A DNA stretch of 64,000 nucleotides from Ceratothoa steindachneri (lineage: Eukaryota > Arthropoda > Malacostraca > Isopoda > Cymothoidae), in the NCBI GenBank assembly GCA_963969495.1, contig OZ018318.1:176254294-176318293 (forward strand), in the 5' to 3' direction. Position numbers and translations under genes: made by a program. Positions 1 to 10,536 of the stretch are shown one piece after another; position 1 is the stretch's first letter, and each line of letters opens with the position of its first letter. The notes beneath the pieces were generated by a model that worked only from the letters and a program-made list of their open reading frames with translations, was not told the DNA's origin and did not search any database.

Positions 1-59
1 GTTCCGCAAGGGACGAGGAACGGAAACCACATTTGCCCTTCTAACGGGAAAACTGACTT

Positions 60-990
60 GCAGTAAAGCTGAGAGACGGTATGTAGACGTGGTGCTGCGG
101 GATGTAAAGAAGGCCTCCGATAGGGTATGGCTGAGAGGGCTATAATTCAAGATCCTCAACCTCTAGCTAAATCTACTGCTGGAAAGGGTCCTTTGTAACT
201 ATCTCACGCACAGGAGAGCGCAAGTCGCAATCGAGGGCTGCAAGGGACCCGAAATTTAACCTGAAACGGGAGTTCCACAAGGCAGCTGTCTCACTCCTTT
301 GTTGAACCTCGGGTATACAATTGACCTACCTGCTCGAGTGAGGTACGATTGGATGTATCTTCAATACACAGATGACATCACTCAAATCGTCCTGAGTCCA
401 TTCAGGAACTCTGGAAGTCAGGCAAAAGCGACATCTGCCGAGATTGACGACATCAATCGCTATGAAAAAAGTGGAAGATTAAGACTAACCGCCAGAAGTT
501 CACCGTAATTCCAATGAACCACCGGAAAGTTGACGACCTCAACGTCGACAACGAATTCTATCCGTACTCTAACGAGGGAAAAGTCCTGGGCTTGCGACTC
601 TACAAATCTAGTTACAAGGCTCACGTAAATACTAGAGTTTCCCTAGCCAAAGAAGACTGAAGAAACTTTACCGTTTTCGAAGCCTCAGCGTGCCAAACAA
701 GAAAAAACTGTACATGGCCTTGGTACGGTCAGTCCTCGTGTATTCAACTATGATCACGCGGAGGGCAAGCTGTACATCTCTCAGAATGAGGCAGAGGGTG
801 CAGAATAAAGCCACACTGCTGATAACTGGCACGCAAAGGATCGACAGTATTCGGCAATCGGTTCTACATCAAAGAATCGGACTAAAACCGATCAATATGG
901 AGATCCAAAGGCTAGGGAGAAAGCCTTGTGACAAAATTGATCAGGAAATACTCCCGACAATAAACATCGTTTGAACTTAAGTGGAAACAG
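60..990 (+). pseudogene. Jockey/I-like LINE reverse transcriptase remnant
   Basis: This is a degraded reverse transcriptase of a non-LTR retrotransposon. In one frame I read a DVKKASDRVW block near position 95 (the usual palm motif is D-x-KAFD), then GVPQGS near 270, then YTDDI near 370 where the catalytic YADD box should be; the alanine is replaced by threonine. A second frame (690-974) carries a thumb-region pattern typical of Jockey/I-type LINEs, with LVRSVLVY followed by RVQNKA. Stops and at least one frameshift separate the pieces, so no product can be made. The 5' end lies outside the window. The clade assignment rests on motif style only; a related LINE clade is possible. Confidence 0.72.
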
Positions 991-1138
991 AAGACGCGCA
1001 ATCGGTAGAACAGCTCTGTTTCCAAGCGGTAGAACCTGCGTGAGAGAAGACGGACTATCGATATATACTTAGTAGTATATAAAGGAAAATTACCATAATG
1101 AACTCGATTCAGATTAAAACACTAATTAACCTTAACCA

Positions 1139-1355
1139 AAGAGGCGAAGTGCTCAAATTAATAAATGAAAATAAAAAGAGGCGAAGTGCTCGAACTTAAC
1201 TACAATTTATATTAAATTAAATAATTCATATTAACAAAAAGAAGCGAAGTGCCCAATTAAAATTTAAATTTAACAAGCACAGATCATCAACACTAAACGA
1301 ATAAAAAAAGAAGTGGAAGACAGCATAAATTAAACGAAAAGAGGCGAAGTCCCCA
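1139..1355 (+). repeat. Interspersed short repeat AGGCGAAGTGCTC
   Basis: At least four copies of the motif AGGCGAAGTGCTC or close variants lie near 1140, 1177, 1241 and 1341, separated by AT-rich spacers of unequal length. They follow the LINE reverse transcriptase directly and may be part of its 3' untranslated region. The spacing (about 37, 64 and 100 bases) is not a clean tandem period. Confidence 0.6.
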
Positions 1356-1682
1356 AACAATTACTTCAATTTTAAATAAGAAAGGAAAAACTTAATAAAA
1401 TTTAAATAGAGATATTTAGCATAACAAAAAAACTTTGAACGGCTAGAATGCTACGAAGGTGGAATATATTAAAATTAATAAATAAAAATATATATATATA
1501 ACAATGGAAGAACCTGGCTGTCAACGACAGTTAGCACCATTACTGACGGAGGAAAAATACGTTATAAAATAAAAATATTAAGAAGCATGCTAGTGATGCT
1601 CTAACACCAGGGCAAACTAGAAAACATTTTCAAACCTTTATAAACCTACCACACCATTCATCACTTTCATTAATTAATTAAT
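1356..1682. other. No gene seen; AT-rich
   Basis: AT-rich sequence with a short TA run near 1490. I see no coding pattern or recognisable element. Confidence 0.5.
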
Positions 1683-1800
1683 TAAATTTCTTTTCCTAGT
1701 TTTTTTTTAGTCTGACTAAGCTCCAGAGGAGCGAAACGTCCGTAATAAAGAATCGTGAACCACTTGTGGTTTCTCTTATTCTTTCTGTCCATTTGTTGTA
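1683..1800 (+). repeat. Dispersed repeat with hammerhead-like core, copy 1
   Basis: About 115 bases here recur in inverted orientation at 19008-19114. The segment contains CTGA at 1712-1715, a 5-bp stem GCTCC/GGAGC with loop AGA (1720-1732), then GAAAC (1733-1737) and a possible tiny helix ACG-TC-CGT. That order (CTGA, stem II, GAAA, short stem III) is the layout of minimal hammerhead ribozymes known from Penelope-like elements. The invariant G after CTGAN is not present (CTGACTAA), so this copy is probably inactive or is not a ribozyme. Homology of the two copies is seen; the ribozyme reading is inference. Confidence 0.5.
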
Positions 1801-1837
1801 TGTACTTAATGAAGTGAGGTCACATTTGACGGAATTC

Positions 1838-2735
1838 ATCAGTGTGGTACCTAAGGGATCCGTTCTAGGCACTTTACTATTCATAGTGTTTATATAAATG
1901 ATCTTGGGGAGGCTGTAAATAGCGAAGTGTCAGTTTTTCGTGATGACACTAAATTGGCTGCTGTAGTTGAAGAAGGTGAGGGTAACATTAAAGTGCAGAG
2001 AAACTTAAATAAGTTATTAACTTAGGCTCAGAAGTGGCAGATAAATTTTAACCTTAAAAAATGCAAAGTTATTAACATTTGAACGGATAAGAGGGAATTT
2101 AGATAAGAAATAGATGTTATAATTGACATTGGCTGAATTCAGTTGAAGATAAAAAGGACTTAGGCCTAGTAGTATATAGGTCACTAAATTTTCGAAACAG
2201 TATATTGAAGCGAAAAATAGAGAAAATTGGGTGCTAGGATACATTCAGAGGAATGTTAGCTAAAAGAGTAAGAAGGTTATCCTTAAAATCTACAACTCGT
2301 ATGCCAGGCAACATTTAAAGTACTGTATACAAGCATGGTTACCACATTTTAATCTTGAATATTAACCTGCTAGAATCAGTACAAAAGAGGGCAACCAAAA
2401 TAATACCTTTCCTGGAGGACCTTAAATATGAAGATAGATTGAAAGTACCAAAAATTTCCCGCTTTGAAAAAAGGTGTTTGAGTGGAGATATGATTAAGCT
2501 TTTTGAAATCTTTTCTGGGATGAATAAGTTGGATTTTAGGCAAGTTATTTGAGTTAGAAGGTAATAATATGACTAGGGGTCACGACTTAAAAATTAAAAA
2601 CCAAGGTGCAGGTTGGATAATAGGAAATATATTTTCACCAATAAAGTGGTAGATTACTGGAATGGTTTGGCCCCTGAGACAGTTAACATCCCAAATATGA
2701 ATGTTTTAAATGCAGATTAGATAATTATATGGGGA
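1838..2735 (+). pseudogene. CR1-like LINE, C-terminal half of RT
   Basis: Broken reading frames match the C-terminal half of a CR1-type LINE ORF2. In order they show a GSVLG-type block near 1850, NDLGEAV, a DDTKLAA block in place of the (A/V)DDTK catalytic motif near 1945, WQINFNLKKCKV near 2040, then KDLG, and downstream VQKRATKIIP (2380), YEDRLK, and CRLDNRKYIF near 2605. The series is collinear with the family over 900 bases but crosses all three frames with many stops. No endonuclease or ORF1 is attached on the 5' side, which fits a 5'-truncated insertion. Confidence 0.75.
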
Positions 2736-3090
2736 GGGAGGGTTAACTTGCGGGTGGGGTTATTCTGGACTTATTCCTGTGGAGGCACTTTTTTACTATT
2801 GTATATTATGGTTGATTTGGATTTTGATGAGCCTTGATGATAATGCTTTTTTACGCTTTCCTGTTGATGCTTCAAATTAATCTTATGGATTGTTTAAATT
2901 AGAAATTGTTGATACACGAGATGACACAATCCTCTGGATGCATTTTGTGTCTGAGTTTGACAGATGCTAAAGAACTTTGATAGGCACTTTTTGGCTCTTG
3001 TCATCCGTGAAATTATGTTTATGTTTGTTGAATACTCTTATAGGACAAAAACGGTCACGTTATAAGCGGTTATAAGGCAACTAGGCATTA
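2736..3090. other. No gene seen
   Basis: No open frame, RNA or repeat recognised; it separates the two CR1-like pieces. Confidence 0.4.
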
Positions 3091-3094
3091 GGGC

Positions 3095-3665
3095 CAAAAA
3101 TTATCGACCTCCAAAAGTAGATAAAGAGAGAAGTGAAAGCAGCTAAATGTAGGTACAAAAATAGATTAGCGGAATGGTTTGGTGATGATGCAAAAACATT
3201 CTCTACCTACTATAAATCCAAAAGCAAAGGGTTAGTTCAAATGCTAAAGAATAACAAGTGATTTGGTCAAAATGCTCTTTGCAATGTAACTATCTTCATA
3301 AATATTTTGCTTTAGTTTTAAACAAGAATATTCTGAATTGAAATGAGGATAGCCTAGAAACCTTCAATAATAAAATCACTAAAATAAATAAAATCTTAGT
3401 TAGGGCAGATGATGTAAAAAATGTAATTGATGAATTAGCTTCTAATAAAGCTATCGGGATTGATGAAATGAACGAGCAAAGTATTAAAGAAGTTAAGAAG
3501 GAAATTTCCTCTTTACTCGCTTCTCAGTTTAATTACTATCAGGAGGCAACATTTGTGCCCAGCGATTGAAAACTGGCCTAAAGTAGTTCCCATTAAAAAA
3601 GATAGACGTAATGAAAAGGAAAATTATCGTCCACTAAGCTTAACTTCAATTATATGTAGGGTTAG
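3095..3665 (+). pseudogene. CR1-like LINE, N-terminal RT region
   Basis: Coding traces of the region just upstream of and including the first RT motifs of a CR1-like LINE. Visible blocks are REVKAAKCRYKNRLAE near 3130, a region around FNNKITKINKI near 3370, ASNKAIGIDE-like sequence near 3440, and NWPKVVPIKKD followed by ENYRPLSLTSI near 3570-3655, which is the fingers motif NYRP(I/V)SLTS. The order relative to the 1838-2735 fragment is reversed (5' half downstream of 3' half), so these are two insertions or a rearrangement rather than one gene. Confidence 0.7.
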
Positions 3666-4039
3666 CATGAGTTCCGAAAATAGGAACCAGGACTAATACC
3701 AGGTAAATTTCCGGAAGCGGGAAATACCGGTTCCTCAAAATAAATACTTTTATTTTTAACCAATGTGTATTTGAGATAAATTATGCTTAAAATTTCCTGT
3801 TAAATAACTTTGTAATATTTAAAGAGAGTTTAAAAACATATATGATTGAGAATAAAACAAGCCCTTAAACAAATAAATTTGTTAAAAGAAAATTTAAATA
3901 ATAAACATAGTTTGAAAGAAATTAATCAAACTGATAAACATACTTTAGCAAGAAATTTTAGCAGTAAATATTTTAATATTAGAATTTTGGTTTCAATTAG
4001 TCTAATCTTCTATTTCCTCGCAATTTTTAAAGTAGTATT
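3666..4039. other. No gene seen
   Basis: AT-rich; a 78-codon open frame is present from 3846 but has no recognisable motif and AT-driven composition. Confidence 0.4.
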
Positions 4040-4075
4040 TCAAGAAAATCTGAACATATGTTCAAGTTTTCTTGA
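4040..4075. repeat. 36-bp near-perfect palindrome
   Basis: The segment reads almost the same on both strands, centred on GAACATATGTTC with flanks TCAAGAAAA and TTTTCTTGA. Two mirrored positions differ. It could be a DNA hairpin or simply the tip of an old inverted duplication. Confidence 0.7.
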
Positions 4076-4079
4076 ACAT

Positions 4080-4775
4080 TAAGCGAAGATAGGCGAGACC
4101 GAATTTTGCTAAAAAAAGTACAGAAGATCTGAAGACTTTCGCTTTCGACACTTGTAGGCTTGTTATAAGAACTGCGCGTTTCTGCGCATTTGAACGACTT
4201 TTCAAAATTTTGAATTCTTTGTCGCATCAAATATTTCATGATACTTATATGTGAGTTTCTGGGAGAGGCAAGTTTATTTAATTGATTGTAGTACTCTGCA
4301 AGCAAAGGAGCATCGATTAATTTAGCTTTCAGTTTTATTTACTTCAGTACCAGACGCAGTAGTTTCAACATTTCTTTGTGGATAAAGGCATTTGTAAATT
4401 ACCTTAGCACATTTATTAAAAGAAACTCTGAGGCCGTTAGTAATTCAAGCGACTCTAGGACCAAACACTTTGGATTATGCATATACTGAAGCAGACCTGA
4501 AATTTCATTTTACCTTTGACTTATGTATGTATAGATCTATCAAAGCTTAGGTTTACATATAGGTGATTTTCTTTACCTTTAACTGATACAAAATAAAAAT
4601 AAACAAAGACACGGCTTTTAAAAGTGAGTCGTCTCTGGCTGACAGTTCTATGATAATAATTTCTAATCGCTTAAAAGCTTGAACAATTTCTTCAACTTGT
4701 TGCCATTCAATATCTGATACTGAATCTTTATAACTTATTGCTCTAACAGATATGAATGAGTACTCTGAATGATTT
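4080..4775 (-). pseudogene. hAT-like transposase remnant
   Basis: On the minus strand the upstream frame (4780-4553) reads WQQVEEIVQAFKRLE, the pattern seen in the central part of hAT transposases (D/E-W-x2-(V/I)-E-x-I-(V/L)-x2-(F/L)-K). Following frames hold a SASVYA block near 4490 that sits where many hAT proteins have (Y/A)-A-x-x-LDPRFK. The final open frame (4305-4027) has no strong motif. I see no zinc finger, no catalytic triad and no terminal repeats. The assignment is weak and rests on pattern order. Confidence 0.35.
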
Positions 4776-4780
4776 AGCAA

Positions 4781-5727
4781 AGATTAGCAAATTTAAACGC
4801 TATTTTTTAAACTAGTCAGCGACAAAATCTTTTAAATGAATTCACATCGCCTTGTTTTGAACTCGCCTGACTTCGAACGCTCTCGTTATCTGCGCCGGAA
4901 GTGCACCAGTTTCCAGGCCCTATATGTACACGTAGAGCTCATATTCGATCCAGGGCTTCCAACGTGGGGTCATTCGGCTCTTTCTCACAAATGTAATAGA
5001 ATGCAAAAGATAATAGATACCAGCTGGTCCAAGAAATGTGTATCCGAATGCCAACCATATTATTCAATGTCAAAGAAATTGTACTTCATGATAATAAAAG
5101 TGAGAAAACCTGAATTGGCCAATTTTATAAACTGAAAGATATTTGGCGTACATGAAGCCATATGATTTTTTATATTCTTTTTTGTGTTTGTAACTAAATA
5201 TTTTAAAGTTATTATATTTATTTTTTCATCTCGCTAAAAAAATATCTCTTTAACCCTATAACCTAATAAAGCACAGATATCGGCATTCGTCATTAATAGA
5301 AGCATTCATCTCACATGTGATCAAGAGGGTGTAAGCATCCGACAGATGCATTTGCTATGTCTGCGGTGAATTTATTGAAACTAGAGCGTAAAAGTACTCT
5401 GTAGAGTAATCTGCTAAAATGTGTAAGGAGTACAAGGCAGATTTCGACAAACTTTGGGCACCTCACTTCACCTGAGAGCTATGGAAAAGAACTCTGGTAG
5501 GTAATTAGTTAATGGTGCGCTATATCTTCCAGGACGCCAGCAAACAAGGACTTCCATAATTATATTACTATAGCCTATGGCTTAACTAGGATTAGAACGT
5601 AATGAGAGCTCTACTCTTCTTCTACAGTTACTGGCCGATAACCACTTTTGATGCCTGGCTCGCCCTAAGGTTTGACACCCACCTTTCTGACACATTTACA
5701 CTGCTCCAGACTTTACTTAATAATATA
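4781..5727. other. No gene recognised
   Basis: A 99-codon plus-strand frame at 4836-5135 exists but shows no known motif. The remainder is AT-rich and featureless to me. Confidence 0.4.
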
Positions 5728-6987
5728 AAAGGGGTTCCATTAAGACGGATCGAAGTTAGCAGTAAATAAAACAGTGTTATTGGTTAAAATTTATTGATTT
5801 CACTATTGGATCATGTTAATTGAGTCATGGCAATAATGAGTGAAAAATAATATCGCCTAAATGTCCGCCAAGGCTTTGGCGGCACACCTCCACTCGATGG
5901 TCAACATATTTGATGACGTCTCTGCAAAGTTGGTCGTTGATCTCAACAATATGCCTTATTATCTCATCCTTCAGCTGTTGAATTGTTATTGGCTTGTTGG
6001 CATAGTCCTTAATGTGATGACCCCAAAGGAAGAAATCTAAAGGTCAAGTCACACGATCATGGTGGTAAATTGACCTCGCTGTTTCGCGAGATGATGCGAC
6101 CTGGGAACCTCTCATTCAATAAATCCATTGCTGCATTGGCTGTGTGCATGTGGCGCCGTTCTGTTGAAACCTCAAATCTTCGACATCCCTAGAATTCAAT
6201 TCAGGGCATAAAAAGTTGGTTATCGTGGCATGGTATCGCTCGCCTGTCACTATAACAGAATTCCCAGCATCATTTTTGAAGAAATACGGCCCAATGATTC
6301 CGCTAGCAAAAAATACACACCAAACAGTGACCTTTTGTGGATGCAGTGGCTTTTCAACAATCATCCTTGGATTTTCATCAGCCCAAATGCAACAATTCTG
6401 CTTATTAACGAATCCACCAAAATGAAAATGGGCTTCATCACTAAAGATGATTTTTTGAGAAAAATCATCATCAGCTTGTCTTTGCTCGTGCACCCAATTG
6501 ACGAATGTACGGCGCTTCAAATGGTCAGCATTCTTCAGTTCTTGTGTCAATTGAATTTTGTAAGCGTTGTTGTGGAGAGGTTAAATTCTTGCGCGCGCTG
6601 ACGAATAGAGGTGTCTGGATCTCCAGCCACATTCTCGTGCACTGTAGCAATGTTATCAACTGAACGGCGTAAACGAACACGCAATGGCGTTTTCATATCT
6701 GCCACCGAACCCGTTTGTTTGAATTTACGAACAATTTTCCCATTTGCACTCTCGGTTGGTCGATTATGTTGACCACAAACATCTCGAAGTACCCGAAAAG
6801 CGTTTCTGTTTGAACGTCCATTTTCGTAATAGGCTTCAATAACTTTAACACGTTGTTCGATTGTTAATCTTTCCAAGGTTGAAATGGCCAAAGACGGAAA
6901 TTGTTAAATCTGTTAGAAAAAAAAAAATCTTTACACTCTTAAACTTAACTCACATTTAAAATCGGTTCAAGTTAATGGAACACCTGT
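5728..6987 (-). mobile_element. Tc1/mariner element with terminal inverted repeats
   Basis: Terminal inverted repeats are visible: AAAGGGGTTCCATTAA at the left end and, on the minus strand at the right end, ACAGGTGTTCCATTAA. TA dinucleotides flank both ends, as expected for this superfamily. Length is about 1.26 kb, normal for a mariner-size element. It encodes one minus-strand transposase. On the right it abuts a (TA)n tract, so it may have inserted into or beside a microsatellite. Confidence 0.85.
5840..6891 (-). pseudogene. Tc1/mariner transposase pseudogene
   Basis: The start at 6891 opens an N-terminal helix-turn-helix region (LTIEQRVKVIEAYYENGRS, then HNRPTES and IVRKF) with GSVADMKTP after it. 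A frameshift with a small deletion near 6548 moves the reading frame; the second part (6550-6116) holds RRTFVNWV, the first catalytic aspartate in IIFSDEAHFH, the WADENP and VEKPLHPQKVTVWC blocks, and FQQNGATC. In relatives the last of these has aspartate as the second catalytic residue, so here it is D to N. A further frameshifted tail down to about 5840 keeps SCDLT with the third acidic residue and a C-terminal HRVEVC block. Inactive. Confidence 0.85.

Positions 6988-7038
<51 letters not shown>
6988..7038. repeat. (TA)n microsatellite
   Basis: Nearly pure TA dinucleotide tract with one AC interruption, between the mariner right end and the foldback element. Confidence 0.95.
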
Positions 7039-7624
<586 letters not shown>

Positions 7625-7734
7625 TAATGCGTTTTCTTTATTTCGATACTGGATTTTTTTAACATTTGTAATAATACTAAGTGAAAAGTATTTGTATATT
7701 AATACTTATGTTTCCCTTTCTTTTTTTTACAGGA

Positions 7735-8765
7735 TGGTACATAGGAGAAAAGAGAGCTATGAATTTTGCAATCCTATGAATTTGGAGGGAACCAACTGAC
7801 TACTCAAGCATTTGTTTTTTTCCGCATGGTGAACCCTTCCTAACCTAGAGCAAGCAGTGCTACGCAGTTCTGAACTCGCCACTAATACCTATCCTAAAAG
7901 AAAGCAGCAGATTTTGGAAAGGAATATCTGTTCAGAAGAGGATGAAGTCATTGATCCAGAGGAGAGAAACCCATACTACCCCAAACCAAATGATCTCAAC
8001 GAGTTTGTCAGAGATCTTGGTGTAACAAAGTCCAATGCTGAGCTTTTAACATAGAGAATCAAGCAGTGGGATTTTTAGATGACAGTGTGCAAATATATAA
8101 TAATAATATATATAATAATATATAATAATAAATATAAGGTCAGAAAAACCGTCACCATTGTTTTTCAAGCTTTTTTACACGCCAAGGTGAGCTTTAGTTT
8201 TCTCACAATGTGACCGATCTGTTTGAAGAAATCTTAATCGCCTGTAACCCCACCGAGTAGCGCCTCTTCATTGACAGCTTGTCCAGGAGCCTTAAAATAG
8301 TGCTGCTTGAAAACGTGAAATTGTAATTATCTGTTTCCCTTGCTCACTAAGGTCCAGCTCAAAGATGAATGTAGCATTGTAAAGATCTTGTTAATGGCTT
8401 TCGAATATGTAGAGTAGGGTTTAGAGTTTTTTGGAGAATTCACAATGGAGGGTTTCTTGATGGGACTCCAAGGAGGCCTTAGCTTGTTTCTTTGCCTTTG
8501 GAACAGCAGGGACACCGCGGTATACTACCATCAGCGGGGTTGACCAAAACGGACTGATTTTAGTGTGGGGAGAAACAACGTCAAATGGGAACATTTATTG
8601 GACCGCCGAAAGTACTGTTTTCTTTCTATGCACTTAAAATTCGCCCTTATGAAATAATTCGTGAGAGCTCTCGATAAGGAGTCTGCAGTTTTTAAGTATG
8701 CCCAAGATTTCTTTCCTAAACTATCTGCGGCAAATGGGCAAGCAAGTGTCTTCGTCGTTCCACAA
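7735..8765 (+). pseudogene. Pseudogene of a multicopy invertebrate protein, 5' part
   Basis: Coding traces belong to a long uncharacterised protein family I recognise as multicopy in invertebrate genomes, but to which I cannot attach a function. Visible blocks are PKPNDLNEFVRDLGVTKSNAELL (7980-8050 region), EFFGEFTMEGFLMGLQGG (8440-8480), LWNSRDTA near 8505, KRTDFSVGRNNVKWE near 8550, and ALDKESAVFKY followed by QDFFPKLS near 8700. Frameshifts and stops break it. The frame then reads VFVVPQ and stops matching at 8765 where gypsy element A begins; it resumes at 15155. The family may itself be transposon-derived; that is inference. Confidence 0.6.
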
Positions 8766-9189
8766 TGTGATAAAACGGGTTGAGGCCGCGTTAGTTTCAA
8801 CCCCTATCACATATTATTTAAAACCACGATGCTCCCACGTGCATCTTCGCTTCGAAGCTTGGCGCCTTATCACAGCTACCTGAGTCAATGTTTAAACAAG
8901 GAGGTTTATCTTTCCCTTGTTCGCCCCCATACGCCGACCTCGCTAGATTAAGTTAGGATTATTGGCTTGGCTGTGCATTCTTTCTAAGCTCCCACTCCAT
9001 TGTCAGCAACGCAGAGGGAGTGTCTCGACTATTTAGATGGAAACTTTACCACTGAGATCAGATTGGAGATCCAGATTTTCGTCGCGAAACATCACCACGA
9101 CCCTCTCTCACTTTGTGCGCAAAAGGACCTCGACCTCGAGATTCACCATCACTTGTCCAGAAGAAGGACAATATCCCTTGAGTGCCAAA

Positions 9190-9690
9190 GTTCGAGTCCG
9201 TTGACAAGAAACAGTTCTCACCCCTTCCTCTGTTGTTTAGAAGAGAACAACGTAGAACAGCCATTGTTCATTTGAGCCCGTTCGCCAAGAAACTGTTCTC
9301 ATCCTTCCCTCTTGTTGTTCAGTAGAGAACAACATTAGAACAGCCATTGTTCTTTTGAGCCCGTTCGCCATGAAACGGTTCTCACCCTTCCCCCCTGTTG
9401 TTCAGAAGAGAACAACATTAGAACAGCCATTGTTCTTGAGCCCGTAGACAAGAGACGGTTCTCACCCCTCCCCTGTTGTTCAGAAGAGAACAACGTAGAA
9501 CAGCCATTGTTCTTGAGCCCGTAGACAAAAGTCAGTTCTCATCCTTCCCCAGTTGTTCAGAAGAGAACAACATTACAACAGCCATTGTTCTTGAGCCTGT
9601 AGACGATAGATGGTTCTCAACCCCCCTGTTGTTCAGAAGAGAACAACGTAGAACAGCCATTGTTCTTCACGCCGTTCGTCGAGAAACGGT
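9190..9690 (+). repeat. LTR minisatellite with hairpin units (5' LTR)
   Basis: About six units of 75-88 bp. Each contains GTTGTTCAGAAGAGAACAAC, an inverted repeat able to form a hairpin, then TAGAACAGCCATTGTTCTT and GAGCCCGT, then a GGTTCTCACC-type run of pyrimidines. Located in U3 upstream of the TATA-like box, so a regulatory role is conceivable but not shown. Confidence 0.85.
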
Positions 9691-9796
9691 TCTCATTCCC
9701 AAGACGCCACGTCAGGATCATTTTATTCCCCCCTTTCGGCTGGAACTTGCCAGCGGACAGAAAATTCATTCACGTCGCCTTCCACTGCACAAATAG

Positions 9797-9803
9797 TATA
9801 AAA
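9797..9803 (+). promoter_or_regulatory. TATA-like box in 5' LTR of A
   Basis: TATAAAA, kept at the same place in the 3' LTR (14743-14749), about 220 bases before the AATAAA. Likely core promoter of the element. Confidence 0.5.
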
Positions 9804-10020
9804 TTACGTAAGCCGAACGTTACCTTTGAGTATTTAACCCTTTTGTCAATTCTATCCTGTGCATTAATTGGTATAGCGAACCATCCCATCTCTTTAACTT
9901 TATATTTGTTTTACCTTTTTAAATACTTTAATCGTCGGATTAGCCCGAGTCTCCACGACCCTTTTCATTCTCTGTTTATGTCAATATTTTCCGTTTTGTG
10001 TATTGTTGATAGTTATTATT

Positions 10021-10026
10021 AATAAA
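10021..10026 (+). promoter_or_regulatory. Polyadenylation signal, 5' LTR of A
   Basis: AATAAA downstream of the TATA-like box; the equivalent in the 3' LTR is 14967-14972. The order fits a U3-R-U5 layout. Confidence 0.5.
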
Positions 10027-10170
10027 ACTCAATTTTATTAATGATAGCATTATTATTATCCTTGAGCTCAGTTCCACTTCTTAAGCATATCGAAGATACA
10101 TAATATATGCCCGCCAGACATCCACGCACTCTAAAGATAATTAAAGAATTCGAGAGTCCATTCTACGACA

Positions 10171-10183
10171 TATATATATATAT
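10171..10183 (+). repeat. Short (TA)n between LTR and PBS
   Basis: Six to seven TA units start immediately after the LTR end CTACGACA. Position is equivalent to the longer tract in element B. Confidence 0.8.
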
Positions 10184-10197
10184 TTACTATTTAAATT

Positions 10198-10212
10198 TGG
10201 TATCAGGTGTGT
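10198..10212 (+). other. Putative primer-binding site of A
   Basis: TGGTATCAGGTGTG begins with the TGG expected opposite a tRNA CCA end and resembles TGGTGTCAGGTGTGG in element B. The first nine bases fit a tRNA-Leu 3' end as used by some animal gypsy elements (inference). It lies 27 bases from the LTR, unusually far. Confidence 0.55.
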
Positions 10213-10536
10213 AAGGTTTAACGCTATATCTTTGCAAACACTGGTCTCAGTCGAGTAAAGCATAGTGTTATTCGTTATAATAATAGAGTATAGTAGTTCC
10301 CTTTTGTTTTAACGATTGCTATCCCTTTTTTTTACACTTAAGAAGCTGGAGTAGCTCAAGGAACTGTTATAATAATTTGTTTGTGTTTTTTTGTGATTTT
10401 AGTCAGTGGTTATTTCGATCGAGAAACCAAGTACGATTAGGTCAGTGCCCATATTTAGGTAGGCTAATTCTATAGAGGCATAATTCTGGTTGCAAGGAAT
10501 TTTAGTTGGTTGACTAGTGCGCCCCCAAGTGCAAAG

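Larger units (their letters stand above)
8766..10170 (+). repeat. 5' LTR of element A
   Basis: 1405 bp, TGT...ACA. It carries a TATA-like box (9797-9803), an AATAAA signal (10021-10026) and a block of hairpin-forming minisatellite units (about 9190-9690). It is closely similar to 13680-15149 throughout; differences are scattered substitutions plus an insertion near the 3' end of the other copy. Confidence 0.9.

Noticed and set aside
9476..10022. Open frames of 106 and 120 codons in the 5' LTR of element A
   Set aside because: They run through the LTR minisatellite, overlap each other and have shadows on the other strand; no protein motif.
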